Source: DATDYB01 sp036517115 (lineage in GTDB: Bacteria; Patescibacteriota; Minisyncoccia; Phycocordibacterales; PALSA-1337). Taken from it: a stretch of 23,088 bases of DNA. Below, piece after piece: positions 4,898 to 12,865 of the stretch. A program made the translations under genes and the position numbers. Within the stretch, counting starts at the first letter, position 1. Each line of letters starts with the position of its first letter. The notes beneath the pieces are model-generated. The model ran no database searches and had not been told where the DNA came from. It worked only from the letters and a program-made list of their open reading frames with translations. The stretch spans positions 1 to 23,088 of the forward strand of contig DATDYB010000003.1 in NCBI GenBank assembly GCA_036517115.1, read 5' to 3'.

Positions 4898-6112
4898 ATG
4901 AAAAGGATGTATTTAGATCATGCGGCTCTTACCCCGGTTGATAAAAAGGTATTGAAGGAGATGGAGAAGTATTCTTCTTCAGAGTACGCTAATCCGTCGT
5001 CAATTCACACGGAAGGAGTGAGGGCTAAAAAAGCGCTCGAGGAAGCCCGCAGAAAAGCGGCCGCTTTTTTGCGGGCCCTTCCCGACGAAATCATTTTCAC
5101 CGGAAGCGGTACGGAAGCGAACAACCTTGCGATCATTGGGTTGACCGAGATGCTCATAAGTACAGGGAAAAAATACAGTGACCTGCATATGATCACGTCG
5201 GTGATCGAACATCCGAGTGTTCTTGAGTGCGCCCAATATTTGGAAAAAAAGGGAGTGCGCGTTGAGTACGTAGGTGTTAACGGTCGGGGCATCGTCAATG
5301 TCGAAGACATTAAAAAATTACTTCGTCCAGAAACATTTCTTGTTTCGATTATGATGGTGAATAATGAAATTGGTACCATTCAACCCGTCCGAGATATTGC
5401 AAAAGTGATCCGAAATTATCAATTTGTCATTCCCGTGCAGACGGGAATCCAGTCTGGATCCCCGCATTCGCGGGGACGACATCAGAATGTCGTTTTCCAC
5501 ACCGACGCCTCCCAAGCCCCTTGCTACCTCGATCTCAATGTAGAAAAATTCGGTGTTGATCTTCTGACCCTCGACGCTCACAAGGTGTACGGACCGCGAG
5601 GGATCGGACTTCTCTATACGAAGAGGGGAATTGAACTCGCTCCTCTTGTGTATGGTGGGGGGCAGGAAAAAGGAGTGCGAAGCGGAACGGAAAATCTTCC
5701 CGCTATTATGGGTTTTGCAAAAGCACTTGAAATTGCCGCTTCGCTCCGCGATAAAGAAACTGCTCGGCTGACTACACTTCGCGATTACTGTATTTCCAAA
5801 CTGGCTGACAATATTAAAGGGGTGGTGCTCAATGGCGATGCTCTACATCGGATTGCGAATAACATCAATATCTCAATACCGGATATAGATAACGAGTACG
5901 TTGTGCTCTTTCTCGATGCACAGGGGATCGCAGTCGCTACAAAAAGCTCTTGTCTCCGAGACGAAGCTGCTTCGTATGTGGTGAAAGCGCTCGGCCGATC
6001 CGATGATCTTGCTCGACGATCTGTTCGAATTTCACTCGGTAGGGATACTAAAAAAAGTGATATCGACTATGTGGTGAAAATTATCAAAAAAGTAATTGAT
6101 ACGCAGATATAA
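4898..6112 (+). CDS. Cysteine desulfurase (NifS/IscS-like), interrupted in frame by a palindromic repeat
   Basis: The 404-residue PLP enzyme takes sulfur from cysteine for Fe-S clusters and thiolated tRNA. It begins MKRMYLDHAALTPVD, the usual NifS/IscS opening. GSGTEANNLAI binds the PLP phosphate, FHTDASQAP gives the PLP-ring Asp, K229 in LDAHK forms the internal aldimine, and C352 in KSSCLRD carries the persulfide. I chose ATG 4898 because an upstream reading (from 4787) would run through the promoter and palindrome and add a non-family N-terminus; ATG 4907 is also possible. Residues 177-195 (VIPVQTGIQSGSPHSRGRH region) are encoded by an inserted 57-bp palindromic element with no counterpart in the family. 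No Fe-S scaffold gene is adjacent. Confidence 0.9.
   Translation: MKRMYLDHAALTPVDKKVLKEMEKYSSSEYANPSSIHTEGVRAKKALEEARRKAAAFLRALPDEIIFTGSGTEANNLAIIGLTEMLISTGKKYSDLHMITSVIEHPSVLECAQYLEKKGVRVEYVGVNGRGIVNVEDIKKLLRPETFLVSIMMVNNEIGTIQPVRDIAKVIRNYQFVIPVQTGIQSGSPHSRGRHQNVVFHTDASQAPCYLDLNVEKFGVDLLTLDAHKVYGPRGIGLLYTKRGIELAPLVYGGGQEKGVRSGTENLPAIMGFAKALEIAASLRDKETARLTTLRDYCISKLADNIKGVVLNGDALHRIANNINISIPDIDNEYVVLFLDAQGIAVATKSSCLRDEAASYVVKALGRSDDLARRSVRISLGRDTKKSDIDYVVKIIKKVIDTQI
5425..5481. repeat. REP/dRS3-like palindromic element inserted inside the cysteine desulfurase gene
   Basis: The 57-bp element has ends TGTC...GACA. Its left hairpin is ATTCCC-8-GGGAAT (5429-5448), its right hairpin CCCCGC/GCGGGG, and its centre CCAGTCTGG, so the two halves are imperfect reverse complements. 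The pattern ATTCCC-N8-GGGAAT is that of the dRS3-type repeats known from Neisseria and of similar dispersed palindromes in many genomes. The reverse strand encodes the familiar repeat peptide PRMRGSRLDSRLHGNDK. At 57 bases it is a multiple of three and keeps the reading frame open. Confidence 0.85.
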
Positions 6113-6124
6113 ATTGTATATACT
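6096..6124 (+). promoter_or_regulatory. Promoter of the HtrA-like gene inside the cysteine desulfurase 3' end
   Basis: TTGATA (6096-6101) and TATACT (6119-6124) have a 17-base spacer. The predicted start site is about 4 bases before the ATG at 6135, supporting that start codon and a leaderless or nearly leaderless mRNA. Confidence 0.65.
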
Positions 6125-6134
6125 TGCAGTATTA

Positions 6135-6941
6135 ATGGAAAATCTTACTAAGCAACAAATTATTCTCGTCACGCTTCTGGTAAGCTTCGTAACGTCAATC
6201 GCTACGGGCGTCGTCACCGTGTCTCTTATGGACCAGGCTCCTCAGGGTGTAACACAGACGATCAATAGAGTGGTGGAGCGAACTATAGAGAGGGTAGTGC
6301 CAGCTGAAATTCCTGCGCAAAAAGCAACGATTAAAGAAACCATTGTGGTGAGAGCTGACGACCAGGCAGTGGCGGCAGTCGCAAAGACAAGTCCGAGCGT
6401 CATCCGCATTTCATTTCAAAAACCAGAAGACACCGAAGCAACGTTTGGGGGGTTAGGGCTTATTCTTTCTAAGAATGGATATATTCTAGCTGATCGCGCG
6501 ACCTACATTCCCGATGCACGCTATAGTGGCGTCATCGAAAAGAAATCCTATCCGCTTCGATTCGTCGGGATAAATGGCGATTCAAACACGGTAGTTTTTC
6601 TCGTTGAGTTGCCCGCATCGGATAAACAAACACAATTCGTCCCGGCCACGCTCGGAAATTCTGACACATTAAAACTTGGTCAATCGGTCATTGGTCTTGG
6701 AGGTAGCATGCGTCCTACAGTGTCGCTCGGTATCGTCGCGGGAATTACTGAAAACGGTCAGGCGACGTCTACTGCGGCAATTACAACAGACATTACTTCT
6801 CTAGATACTGTCTCAGGTAGCATTCTCCTCAATCTTTCCGGAGAAGTGGTTGCTATTAAAACAATTTTATCAGGTGAAAACACAAAAGGAGTATTTCTAC
6901 CCATTAATAGCGTACAACAATATTTGATAGGAATCCGGTAA
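6135..6941 (+). CDS. Membrane-anchored trypsin-like (HtrA/DegP-type) protein with a degenerate catalytic triad
   Basis: The 268-residue protein has an N-terminal anchor (about residues 8-30, IILVTLLVSFVTSIATGVV), a coiled extracytoplasmic linker (INRVVERTIERVV), then a trypsin-like beta-barrel domain and no PDZ domain. In place of the HtrA His motif TNAHV it has LADRAT, and in place of the Asp motif (D-L-A-V-L-K) it has NTVVFLVEL. The Ser motif GNSGG reads TVSGS, so the Ser position alone is kept in DITSLDTVSGSILLNLSGEVVAI-like surroundings (shown as a pattern). It is therefore probably a pseudoprotease with a binding or scaffolding role outside the membrane. The start at 6135 fits the promoter and the membrane topology better than the overlapping upstream ATG at 6096. 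Confidence 0.75.
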   Translation: MENLTKQQIILVTLLVSFVTSIATGVVTVSLMDQAPQGVTQTINRVVERTIERVVPAEIPAQKATIKETIVVRADDQAVAAVAKTSPSVIRISFQKPEDTEATFGGLGLILSKNGYILADRATYIPDARYSGVIEKKSYPLRFVGINGDSNTVVFLVELPASDKQTQFVPATLGNSDTLKLGQSVIGLGGSMRPTVSLGIVAGITENGQATSTAAITTDITSLDTVSGSILLNLSGEVVAIKTILSGENTKGVFLPINSVQQYLIGIR

Positions 6942-6950
6942 AGAAAGGGG

Positions 6951-6979
6951 TTGACGAACGCTCGTATAAATAGTATTGT
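6951..6979 (+). promoter_or_regulatory. Possible distal promoter of the Hsp100 gene
   Basis: TTGACG (6951-6956) and TATTGT (6974-6979) have a 17-base spacer. They would give a leader of about 105 bases. A separate extended -10, TGATATAAT, lies at 7017-7025 without a good -35. Several promoters would suit a stress gene. Confidence 0.45.
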
Positions 6980-7056
6980 ATTCATACATAGTTACTGAAA
7001 TTTTAATGGTTACCTATGATATAATTTAGTCAGAAAATGGCTCGATTGGATACGCT

Positions 7057-7084
7057 TTGACTTTTACTTTTTTAATTTTACATT
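7057..7084 (+). promoter_or_regulatory. Proximal promoter of the Hsp100 gene
   Basis: TTGACT (7057-7062) and TACATT (7079-7084) are 16 bases apart, and the ATG follows 6 bases after the -10. This is the same spacing as at miaA (TACATT, 6 bases, ATG) and predicts a leaderless mRNA. Confidence 0.5.
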
Positions 7085-7090
7085 CGAAAC

Positions 7091-9772
7091 ATGCCTCCAT
7101 TTAGTCACTTTACAACCAAAGCAAAAGAAGCGATTCGCCGAGCACACGAGCTCGCGATTGAGCGAGGACAGAATCACGTAAACCCCGTACATCTTTTGGG
7201 GGCACTTATTTTGCAGGAAGAAAGCATGGTAGCGTCCATTCTCGACAAGCTCGAGGTAGACACCATGCTTCTTACCGATTCGCTGATGGAAACGATCGAA
7301 GCACCCGAAGGCACTTCGACTCTTTCACCTTCGTATCAAATTTACCTTACTCCCGAACTCGCGCAAATCATCGAGTCGGGCGGCAAGGTTGCCCAAAGCC
7401 TTAAAGACGAATTTATATCAACCGAGCATTTGTTTCTCGCGATGTTTGACGTGCCCGGAACTGCGCGGGAGATTCTTTCCCGTTTCAGAATCGATCGCAG
7501 TGCTGTTGTCCGGGTAGTCGAGGAATTAAAGAATAATAAAATAACCGATGTCGGAGCGCCTAAAAAATTCCGATCACTTTCTAAATACGCACGTAGCCTC
7601 ACCAAGCTCGCGCGAGAGAACAAGCTTGACCCTGTCATTGGGCGGGAAAACGAGATCTCGCGAGTGATCCAGATCCTCTCCCGCCGTACTAAAAACAATC
7701 CTATCCTGATCGGGGAGGCCGGAGTAGGAAAGACCGCTATCGCGGAAGGGCTTGCGGTACGCATAGCCGTTGGAGATGTGCCTGAATCGCTTCGCGACAA
7801 AGAGCTCGTCTCCCTCGACCTCGGTTCTCTTATCGCCGGCACTAAGTACCGCGGTGAATTTGAAGAACGACTAAAAAATATTCTGAAGGAGATAGAACGG
7901 TCCGAAGGCAAGATCATTCTTTTTATTGACGAGATCCATACCTTGGTAGGAGCGGGTGCCGCGGAAGGTTCGATCGACGCTTCAAATATGTTGAAGCCCG
8001 CGCTTTCACGTGGCGAGCTTCGAGCGATCGGCGCAACCACGCTTCGTGAATATCAAAAGCATATCGAAAAAGATCCAGCGCTGACGAGGCGCTTCCAGCC
8101 CGTGCACGTGCTCGAGCCTTCGACTGAAGACGCCGTTGCCATCCTCCGAGGCCTCAAGGAGCGTTATGAGCTTTACCATGGCGTACGCATCACTGACGAT
8201 GCTATCATTGCCGCGGTCAATCTATCGAGCCGTTATTTAACTGATCGTTTTTTGCCTGACAAAGCCGTGGATCTTATCGACGAGGCTGCCTCTGCGCTTA
8301 AAATTTCTCTAGAAAACATGCCACCGCTACTCGAAGAAACCAGACGTAAGGTACTACGACTAGAGATCGAGCGTGAAGCACTCAAAAAGGAGACTGACAA
8401 GAACGCAAAGGCCCGCATCAAGAAAATCGATCAAGAGATCGGAGATCTGAAGGAAAAGACGAGCGAGCTTGAACTTAAATGGAAAAATGAGAAAGATATC
8501 TTGGGCAGTATGAAGCAAATCAAAAAAGATCTGGAGATGCTCCGCCTTGAAGCCGAAGGTGCGGAGGCACGCGCCGATCTTTCAAAAGCGGCCGAGATTC
8601 GCTATGGAAGAATTCCAATGCTTGAAAAAGAGCTTGAAGCAAAAACAAAGCGATTGAAAAAGTTGCAGACGTCGCGACGTATTCTTAAAGAGGAAATTAC
8701 TGAGTCGGACATCGCTGAGGTGGTAGCGCGATGGACTGGGGTACCGATGGCCCGCATGTTGGAAGAGGAAGCTGCGAAATTGTCGCGTATGGAAGATGAG
8801 CTTACCAAACGCATCGTGGGCCAAAATGAGGCGGTCAAGAAAATCGCTGACACGATCAAACGTTCTCGTGCAGGCATTGCTGATCCAAACAGGCCGATCG
8901 GCTCTTTTATGTTTCTTGGTCCTACTGGTGTTGGAAAAACGGAACTTACAAAAGCCCTCGCGCAGTTTCTCTTTGATGATGAGAAGGCGCTTATCCGTAT
9001 CGACATGTCCGAATATATGGAGAAACATTCCGTTTCGAAGCTCATCGGCGCACCTCCCGGATATGTTGGTCACGATGAAGGGGGAGGATTAACAGAAATT
9101 ATCCGCCACCGTCCGTATTCGATCATCCTCTTTGATGAAATCGAAAAGGCTCATCCTGAAGTGTTCAACATCTTGCTCCAGGTGCTTGATAACGGGCGGC
9201 TGACCGACTCAAAAGGCCGAATGGTGAATTTTAAAAACTCTGTCATTATTATGACGTCAAACATCGGGGCGCAATACATCGATAAAATGGAAAAGATCGG
9301 ATTCCGTAAGGACGCGACGCAAACCAGTGACTATGCTGATATTAAGAACAAAGTAACGAATAACTTGAAGGATTATTTCCGTCCGGAGTTCTTGAACCGC
9401 ATCGACGACATTATTATCTTCGACATCCTTACGCCGGAGGCGATCACTACCATCGTCAGAATTCAGGTGGATATTGTCAAAGAGCGTCTAGCGCAGAAGG
9501 AGATTAAGCTTGAAGTTGGAGATGAGGTGCTTAAATTCCTCGCGAAAGAAGGATACAATCCACATTACGGCGCGAGACCCTTGAAGCGTTTGATCCAGAA
9601 TAAAATCCTGACACCGATCGCTTCGCTCATGATCTCTCAAGGGGTTTTGAAAGGAGGTTCTATCAATGTCGGCATGAAGGGAGAGGAGTTCACCTTCGAT
9701 GTGAAGAAAGGAAAAAGGGGGCAAGTCATTCTCTCGAACGAAGAGCTTGAAACAGAAGAGGTGAGATCCTAA
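7091..9772 (+). CDS. Hsp100 AAA+ unfoldase with ClpB-type middle domain and ClpC-type IGF loop
   Basis: The 893-residue protein has an N-terminal Clp repeat domain (about 1-150) and two AAA+ rings. Ring one has Walker A GEAGVGKT (208-215) and Walker B ILFIDE (D280, E281). Ring two has GPTGVGKT (610-617) and ILFDE (D682, E683), then the C-terminal PHYGARPLKR motif. Residues about 406-535 form a long coiled-coil middle domain of the ClpB kind, including KNEKDILGSMKQIKKDLE-like and AEIRYGRIPMLEKELE segments, so disaggregase activity is likely. Yet at 736-738 it has IGF within KMEKIGFRKD, aligned with the VGF/IGF loop that ClpC uses to dock ClpP and that ClpB lacks. Hence either clpB or clpC could be argued, and I leave the symbol blank. 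No clpP is in the window. Confidence 0.9.
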   Translation: MPPFSHFTTKAKEAIRRAHELAIERGQNHVNPVHLLGALILQEESMVASILDKLEVDTMLLTDSLMETIEAPEGTSTLSPSYQIYLTPELAQIIESGGKVAQSLKDEFISTEHLFLAMFDVPGTAREILSRFRIDRSAVVRVVEELKNNKITDVGAPKKFRSLSKYARSLTKLARENKLDPVIGRENEISRVIQILSRRTKNNPILIGEAGVGKTAIAEGLAVRIAVGDVPESLRDKELVSLDLGSLIAGTKYRGEFEERLKNILKEIERSEGKIILFIDEIHTLVGAGAAEGSIDASNMLKPALSRGELRAIGATTLREYQKHIEKDPALTRRFQPVHVLEPSTEDAVAILRGLKERYELYHGVRITDDAIIAAVNLSSRYLTDRFLPDKAVDLIDEAASALKISLENMPPLLEETRRKVLRLEIEREALKKETDKNAKARIKKIDQEIGDLKEKTSELELKWKNEKDILGSMKQIKKDLEMLRLEAEGAEARADLSKAAEIRYGRIPMLEKELEAKTKRLKKLQTSRRILKEEITESDIAEVVARWTGVPMARMLEEEAAKLSRMEDELTKRIVGQNEAVKKIADTIKRSRAGIADPNRPIGSFMFLGPTGVGKTELTKALAQFLFDDEKALIRIDMSEYMEKHSVSKLIGAPPGYVGHDEGGGLTEIIRHRPYSIILFDEIEKAHPEVFNILLQVLDNGRLTDSKGRMVNFKNSVIIMTSNIGAQYIDKMEKIGFRKDATQTSDYADIKNKVTNNLKDYFRPEFLNRIDDIIIFDILTPEAITTIVRIQVDIVKERLAQKEIKLEVGDEVLKFLAKEGYNPHYGARPLKRLIQNKILTPIASLMISQGVLKGGSINVGMKGEEFTFDVKKGKRGQVILSNEELETEEVRS

Positions 9773-9823
9773 ATACAATGGGCATCTTTGTAGGTACAAA
9801 GATGCCCATTGTATTTTGCTTTT
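9772..9823 (+). terminator. Strong terminator of the Hsp100 gene
   Basis: A perfect 21-bp inverted repeat (9772-9792 with 9795-9815) starts in the stop codon and is followed by TTTTGCTTTTG. The arms are so symmetric that it may also work for minus-strand transcription. Confidence 0.85.
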
Positions 9824-9854
9824 GAGTTAATTTTGTAGTACTTTTATGTGTAAT

Positions 9855-9937
9855 GCGCCGGTCGGATAGTGGCTATTCCAGGAGACTGTAAATCTCCGGC
9901 CCTCTGGGCATCGTTGGTTCGAGTCCAACCCGGCGCA
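9855..9937 (+). tRNA. tRNA-Tyr (anticodon GUA)
   Basis: 83-base class II tRNA. Acceptor GCGCCGG/CCGGCGC, anticodon stem GGAGA/UCUCC with loop CUGUAAA (GUA), long variable arm, T-loop UUCGAGU, discriminator A and no encoded CCA. A36-A37-A38 makes it a MiaA substrate candidate. The next gene's start codon is only 10 bases downstream. A weak promoter (TTGAGT, 17 bases, TATGTG) lies just before it. Confidence 0.95.
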
Positions 9938-9947
9938 CAACATATGT

Positions 9948-10886
9948 ATGTCAAAATTCGACTATTCAAAAGGTATCGCTTTCTTTAGAGACGCATTCGT
10001 GCCTTTTTCTGATGCCAACGTCAGCATCGCGAGCTCTCCCGTCCTCTACGGTCTTTCAGTCTATACCGTGTTCAGTCTGAACTGGAATGAGAAAACCAAA
10101 AAGCTCCACGCGTTCCGCCTCGAGGATCATTTCAAGCGACTTGTTTCGTCCTCGAAAATAATGGACTTTCACTCCTTCATTGAAAAGTGGGACTACAGGA
10201 AATTTGAAAATATGGTGTTCGAGCTCGTCAAGAAAAATAAGATACAAGAAGACGCTCTAGTTCGGGTGTCGGTGTTTGTTGACGCACTGTGCGCCGGCAC
10301 CAAAGTTCACGGCTTGCCGAATGCTTTGAGTGCCTACGTGTATCCGATGGGAGAGATCCTGCCTCGCTCCGGCATTAACGTATGCGTCTCCTCGTGGCGA
10401 CGCAATCCGGACAACGCCCTCCCATCTCGAGCAAAAGTGAATGGGGGATACGCCAATGTTTGTCTCATGAAAAATGAATCGATCATGAATGGCTACGATG
10501 ACGCCATAGCGCTTGATACACAGGGTTATGTTACAGAAGGAACGGTCGCGAATCTTTTTTTAGTAAGGGGAGGGAAGCTTGTTACGCCTTCGGCTAATTT
10601 CGACATTCTTGAGGGAATCACCCGCGATAGCATTACGCGAATTGCCCGGGACGAAGGTGTTGAAGTAATCGAGCGTTCCATCGCGCGAAGCGAACTATAT
10701 ATCGCCGATGAGGCTTTTGTGTGTGGCAGTTCGGCTCGAATCATCCCTATTCTTTCTATTGATAAAAGAATGATAGACAAAGGTACTATCGGTTCTTTAA
10801 CTATGAAGCTCACCAAAAAATACGAGGAAATACAAAGGGGAATAAGGAAAGAATACGGCGAGTGGAGGACAATAATGCGCTCTTGA
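9948..10886 (+). CDS. Branched-chain amino acid aminotransferase-like, fold-type IV PLP enzyme
   Basis: The 312-residue protein belongs to the class IV aminotransferases (IlvE / D-amino acid transaminase / aminodeoxychorismate lyase). These interconvert branched-chain amino acids and their keto acids, among other reactions. The catalytic Lys is in SRAKVNGGYANVCLMKNE. Downstream come GYDDAIALDTQGYVTEGTVANLF, the GITRDSI motif and DEAFVCGSSARIIPI, all typical of IlvE. The specific substrate is not certain, because CPR genomes rarely hold a full branched-chain pathway. It begins 10 bases after tRNA-Tyr with no Shine-Dalgarno and is probably released from a joint transcript by tRNA processing. 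Its stop codon overlaps the -35 box of the next promoter. Confidence 0.85.
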   Translation: MSKFDYSKGIAFFRDAFVPFSDANVSIASSPVLYGLSVYTVFSLNWNEKTKKLHAFRLEDHFKRLVSSSKIMDFHSFIEKWDYRKFENMVFELVKKNKIQEDALVRVSVFVDALCAGTKVHGLPNALSAYVYPMGEILPRSGINVCVSSWRRNPDNALPSRAKVNGGYANVCLMKNESIMNGYDDAIALDTQGYVTEGTVANLFLVRGGKLVTPSANFDILEGITRDSITRIARDEGVEVIERSIARSELYIADEAFVCGSSARIIPILSIDKRMIDKGTIGSLTMKLTKKYEEIQRGIRKEYGEWRTIMRS

Positions 10887-10911
10887 CACAAGAATGTAAA
10901 CATGCTAAAGT
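10883..10911 (+). promoter_or_regulatory. Strong promoter of the first secreted-protein cassette
   Basis: TTGACA (10883-10888) and TAAAGT (10906-10911) have a 17-base spacer ending in TGC, so this is a consensus -35 with an extended -10. TTGACA includes the aminotransferase stop codon. The leader would be about 34 bases. GTAAAC (10897 onward) recurs inverted as GTTTAC near 10927, a possible operator. Confidence 0.8.
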
Positions 10912-10951
10912 TTAGGGTTGAGCTTGGTTTACATTAGCACTTTTACAATCT

Positions 10952-11296
10952 ATGCGACCTAAAATCATCATTCCTACCATTGTGGGAGCCATTTTGTTGC
11001 TATTGGCCATCTGGTCAATCGCTCCAAAAGCTCCTAATAACCTCAACGTTAAAGAACCTCAACCCGTCGCGCGACAAAGCGCGATACCCAAAGTTCGCTT
11101 GCCTCGAGCATTCCGTCAATTATCGGCGCAAGAGGAAGTTTCAACTCATGAAAAGTCCTCAAATGAAGCCGAGGTTACGATACCGACGAATAGCGCCGAT
11201 GTTCCGGAAGGATACAAACGAATCACGTTTGCCGTATCCGGAAGCGACTTTGCAGTAAAACCCTCAACCAATCACGTCAGTCAAAAAACTCAGTAA
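10952..11296 (+). CDS. Small single-pass membrane protein, cassette 1
   Basis: This 114-residue protein is not recognised. Residues about 5-23 (IIIPTIVGAILLLLAIW) form a signal anchor. The rest is a polar tail, presumably outside the membrane, with a basic patch (PKVRLPRAFRQLS) and Ser/Asn/Lys-rich segments but no Cys or catalytic motif. It is the first gene after a strong promoter and lies 23 bases before a signal-peptide protein. The same order recurs in the next cassette with a 73-residue membrane protein. The two small proteins share only the architecture and an initial Met-Arg, not a clear alignment. Confidence 0.7.
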   Translation: MRPKIIIPTIVGAILLLLAIWSIAPKAPNNLNVKEPQPVARQSAIPKVRLPRAFRQLSAQEEVSTHEKSSNEAEVTIPTNSADVPEGYKRITFAVSGSDFAVKPSTNHVSQKTQ

Positions 11297-11319
11297 ACAA
11301 CAACGAAAGGAAATCAGTA

Positions 11320-12414
11320 ATGAAGAAAATCAGTTATTATATCATCGCATTATTCGTGTTCATTAGCGTGGCTCTGGCACAGACAACTCTGCCTGTACCG
11401 GCAACTCCGCCGTCGGTTCTGCCAATTCCGGCAGTTCCGGTTATGGACCCTCCGTTCAATCCCGGTCCCGTCATCGGCAATCTGCCGAGGGCGCAGGATC
11501 ATCATTCGTGGGTGATACCGCTCGCGGATTTGCTCTCCTATGCCAAACAGGCAGTCCGAAAGGTTTCGGGATATGTTAACTCTAAAACGGTCCTGCCGTC
11601 ATCGAGACAACAATCCTTCGAAGTCGATTTCATGCCTCGACCAGACGGTGTGGTCATGGCGGAGGATATCAACAAGGCACTCGCGTCTCACAAGTTTGAT
11701 GTCTTGGTGGCTCAAAGCGAAGAGGGGTTCAGTGGGAATATAAACTTATCGGACTCCGCCTACGAGACCCTCTTTAATGGATGGTTCTGGGTTGACGCGA
11801 CGATGAGCGGTGATCAGAAGATCAAGGTGAGTTATTACCTCACCGAAGAAATATCGCTGCCGGTTCCGTCAGACATGACGTCGGTCAAAATCTCGACGAA
11901 GAATGAGTATGGAGTTGGGGAAACGTTTTATGCTAGTCCTACCCGCGGCCGAATCCGTATACCCACTAGCCTTGGCAATCAAGGGAATGCGCAGGCATGG
12001 TTCACGGACGGCACGGTTATCAACTTCAACCTCAGTAATGGCCTGGCTGAAAGTGAAAAGCGAGTCACCGCGCAAGTGTCGGGAGAATTCGCCAACAGCT
12101 TCACCTTTCCAAAAGGCAGTACGACCATCGTCCTCGGCCTGGAAGAATGGATGCTCAACAATCAGGGTGAGTATGTTGCGACATTCGAGCCTTCCTCGAG
12201 TCAATTGATCCTGTATGCGGAAGTATTACAGGGGAAAGCTGCGAGATCAGTACGACTACGTCAACTTCCTAACGGATGGACGATCAATCCTACCGCCATA
12301 ACCCCAGGCAAGGCGCTGAATCTTCAGCTTCCGCCAGGAGCGCTTGGTGTGTGGGAAGCGACGTTCACGTTCGAACGGGAACGTTATCACGACGACGGAC
12401 ACGGACGCGGCTAA
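11320..12414 (+). CDS. Secreted protein of unknown function, cassette 1
   Basis: The 364-residue protein opens with a signal peptide (MKKISYYIIALFVFISVALA, likely cut before QTTLP). A proline-rich stalk (about 21-55) follows, then a beta-rich body with alternating hydrophobic patterns. It has no cysteines or catalytic motif that I recognise, and ends in a His/Asp/Gly/Arg-rich tail (RYHDDGHGRG). A segment near residues 200-235 (RIRIPTSLGNQGNAQAWF, then D and F) matches in pattern GVAYLPSEAAGNPGEIVW of the 382-residue protein downstream, so the two are probably distant paralogues. AAAGG lies 10 bases before the ATG. It may be a surface or envelope protein. Confidence 0.75.
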   Translation: MKKISYYIIALFVFISVALAQTTLPVPATPPSVLPIPAVPVMDPPFNPGPVIGNLPRAQDHHSWVIPLADLLSYAKQAVRKVSGYVNSKTVLPSSRQQSFEVDFMPRPDGVVMAEDINKALASHKFDVLVAQSEEGFSGNINLSDSAYETLFNGWFWVDATMSGDQKIKVSYYLTEEISLPVPSDMTSVKISTKNEYGVGETFYASPTRGRIRIPTSLGNQGNAQAWFTDGTVINFNLSNGLAESEKRVTAQVSGEFANSFTFPKGSTTIVLGLEEWMLNNQGEYVATFEPSSSQLILYAEVLQGKAARSVRLRQLPNGWTINPTAITPGKALNLQLPPGALGVWEATFTFERERYHDDGHGRG

Positions 12415-12438
12415 GTCACAAGCTCTTTGTTTTATCAC

Positions 12439-12474
12439 GCTGCTGCATTAGAAATGATGCAGCGGCTTTTTTTT
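12439..12474 (+). terminator. Terminator of cassette 1
   Basis: GCTGCTGCATT pairs imperfectly with ATGATGCAGCGGC (stem about 12439-12466), followed by eight T. It is a classical intrinsic terminator. Confidence 0.85.
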
Positions 12475-12494
12475 ACGCGTACTGTCCGGTGCTA

Positions 12495-12523
12495 TTGACA
12501 AAATAGTATAAATATGCTAACAT
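12495..12523 (+). promoter_or_regulatory. Strong promoter of the second secreted-protein cassette
   Basis: TTGACA (12495-12500), a 17-base spacer ending in TGC, and TAACAT (12518-12523). The build is identical to the promoter of cassette 1. It also shows that a reading frame opening at 12514 cannot be the true start. Confidence 0.8.
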
Positions 12524-12535
12524 TATCAACAGTAA

Positions 12536-12557
12536 AAGGGTCTAAAGCCCTTGTTTT
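12536..12557 (+). promoter_or_regulatory. Small terminator-like hairpin in the leader of cassette 2
   Basis: AAGGG (12536-12540) and CCCTT (12548-12552) form a 5-bp stem followed by GTTTTAATT. It lies in the 5' leader and could attenuate transcription, but the stem is short. Confidence 0.3.
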
Positions 12558-12588
12558 AATTGGTCTTCGACAACAACAAACGCAAAAT

Positions 12589-12810
12589 ATGAGAAAATTT
12601 ATCGTTGTTATGGCGATTCTTGTCATTCTTCTGGGTATTTTTACTCCGAAGATTAAACAGGAAACCAAACCTCAGCAACCTAAACATCAACAATCACGGC
12701 AGTCGCTTATCACGACACGGGAGCAACGGTACACAAATACCAATGTTCCCGTCGAAAAGCCGGAAAAAAAAGTGATCATGGTCCGTGTGAGTCCTCAGTT
12801 TGAGAAGTAG
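12589..12810 (+). CDS. Small single-pass membrane protein, cassette 2
   Basis: This 73-residue protein is not recognised. A signal anchor (FIVVMAILVILLGIF, about residues 4-18) is followed by a Lys/Gln-rich tail (KQETKPQQPKHQQSRQ) that would lie outside. ATG 12589 is chosen because the longer frame from 12514 starts inside the -10 box. No Shine-Dalgarno is evident. It mirrors the 114-residue membrane protein of cassette 1 in order, topology and basic tail. Confidence 0.65.
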   Translation: MRKFIVVMAILVILLGIFTPKIKQETKPQQPKHQQSRQSLITTREQRYTNTNVPVEKPEKKVIMVRVSPQFEK

Positions 12811-12865
12811 AATCAACAAAAACATCAACGCAAAAAACGCAGAAAACCAGAAAGTATAATACAGA

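Noticed and set aside
12514..12588. Longer start for the cassette 2 membrane protein
   Set aside because: The ATG at 12514 lies between the -35 and -10 boxes of the promoter, so it would not be transcribed.
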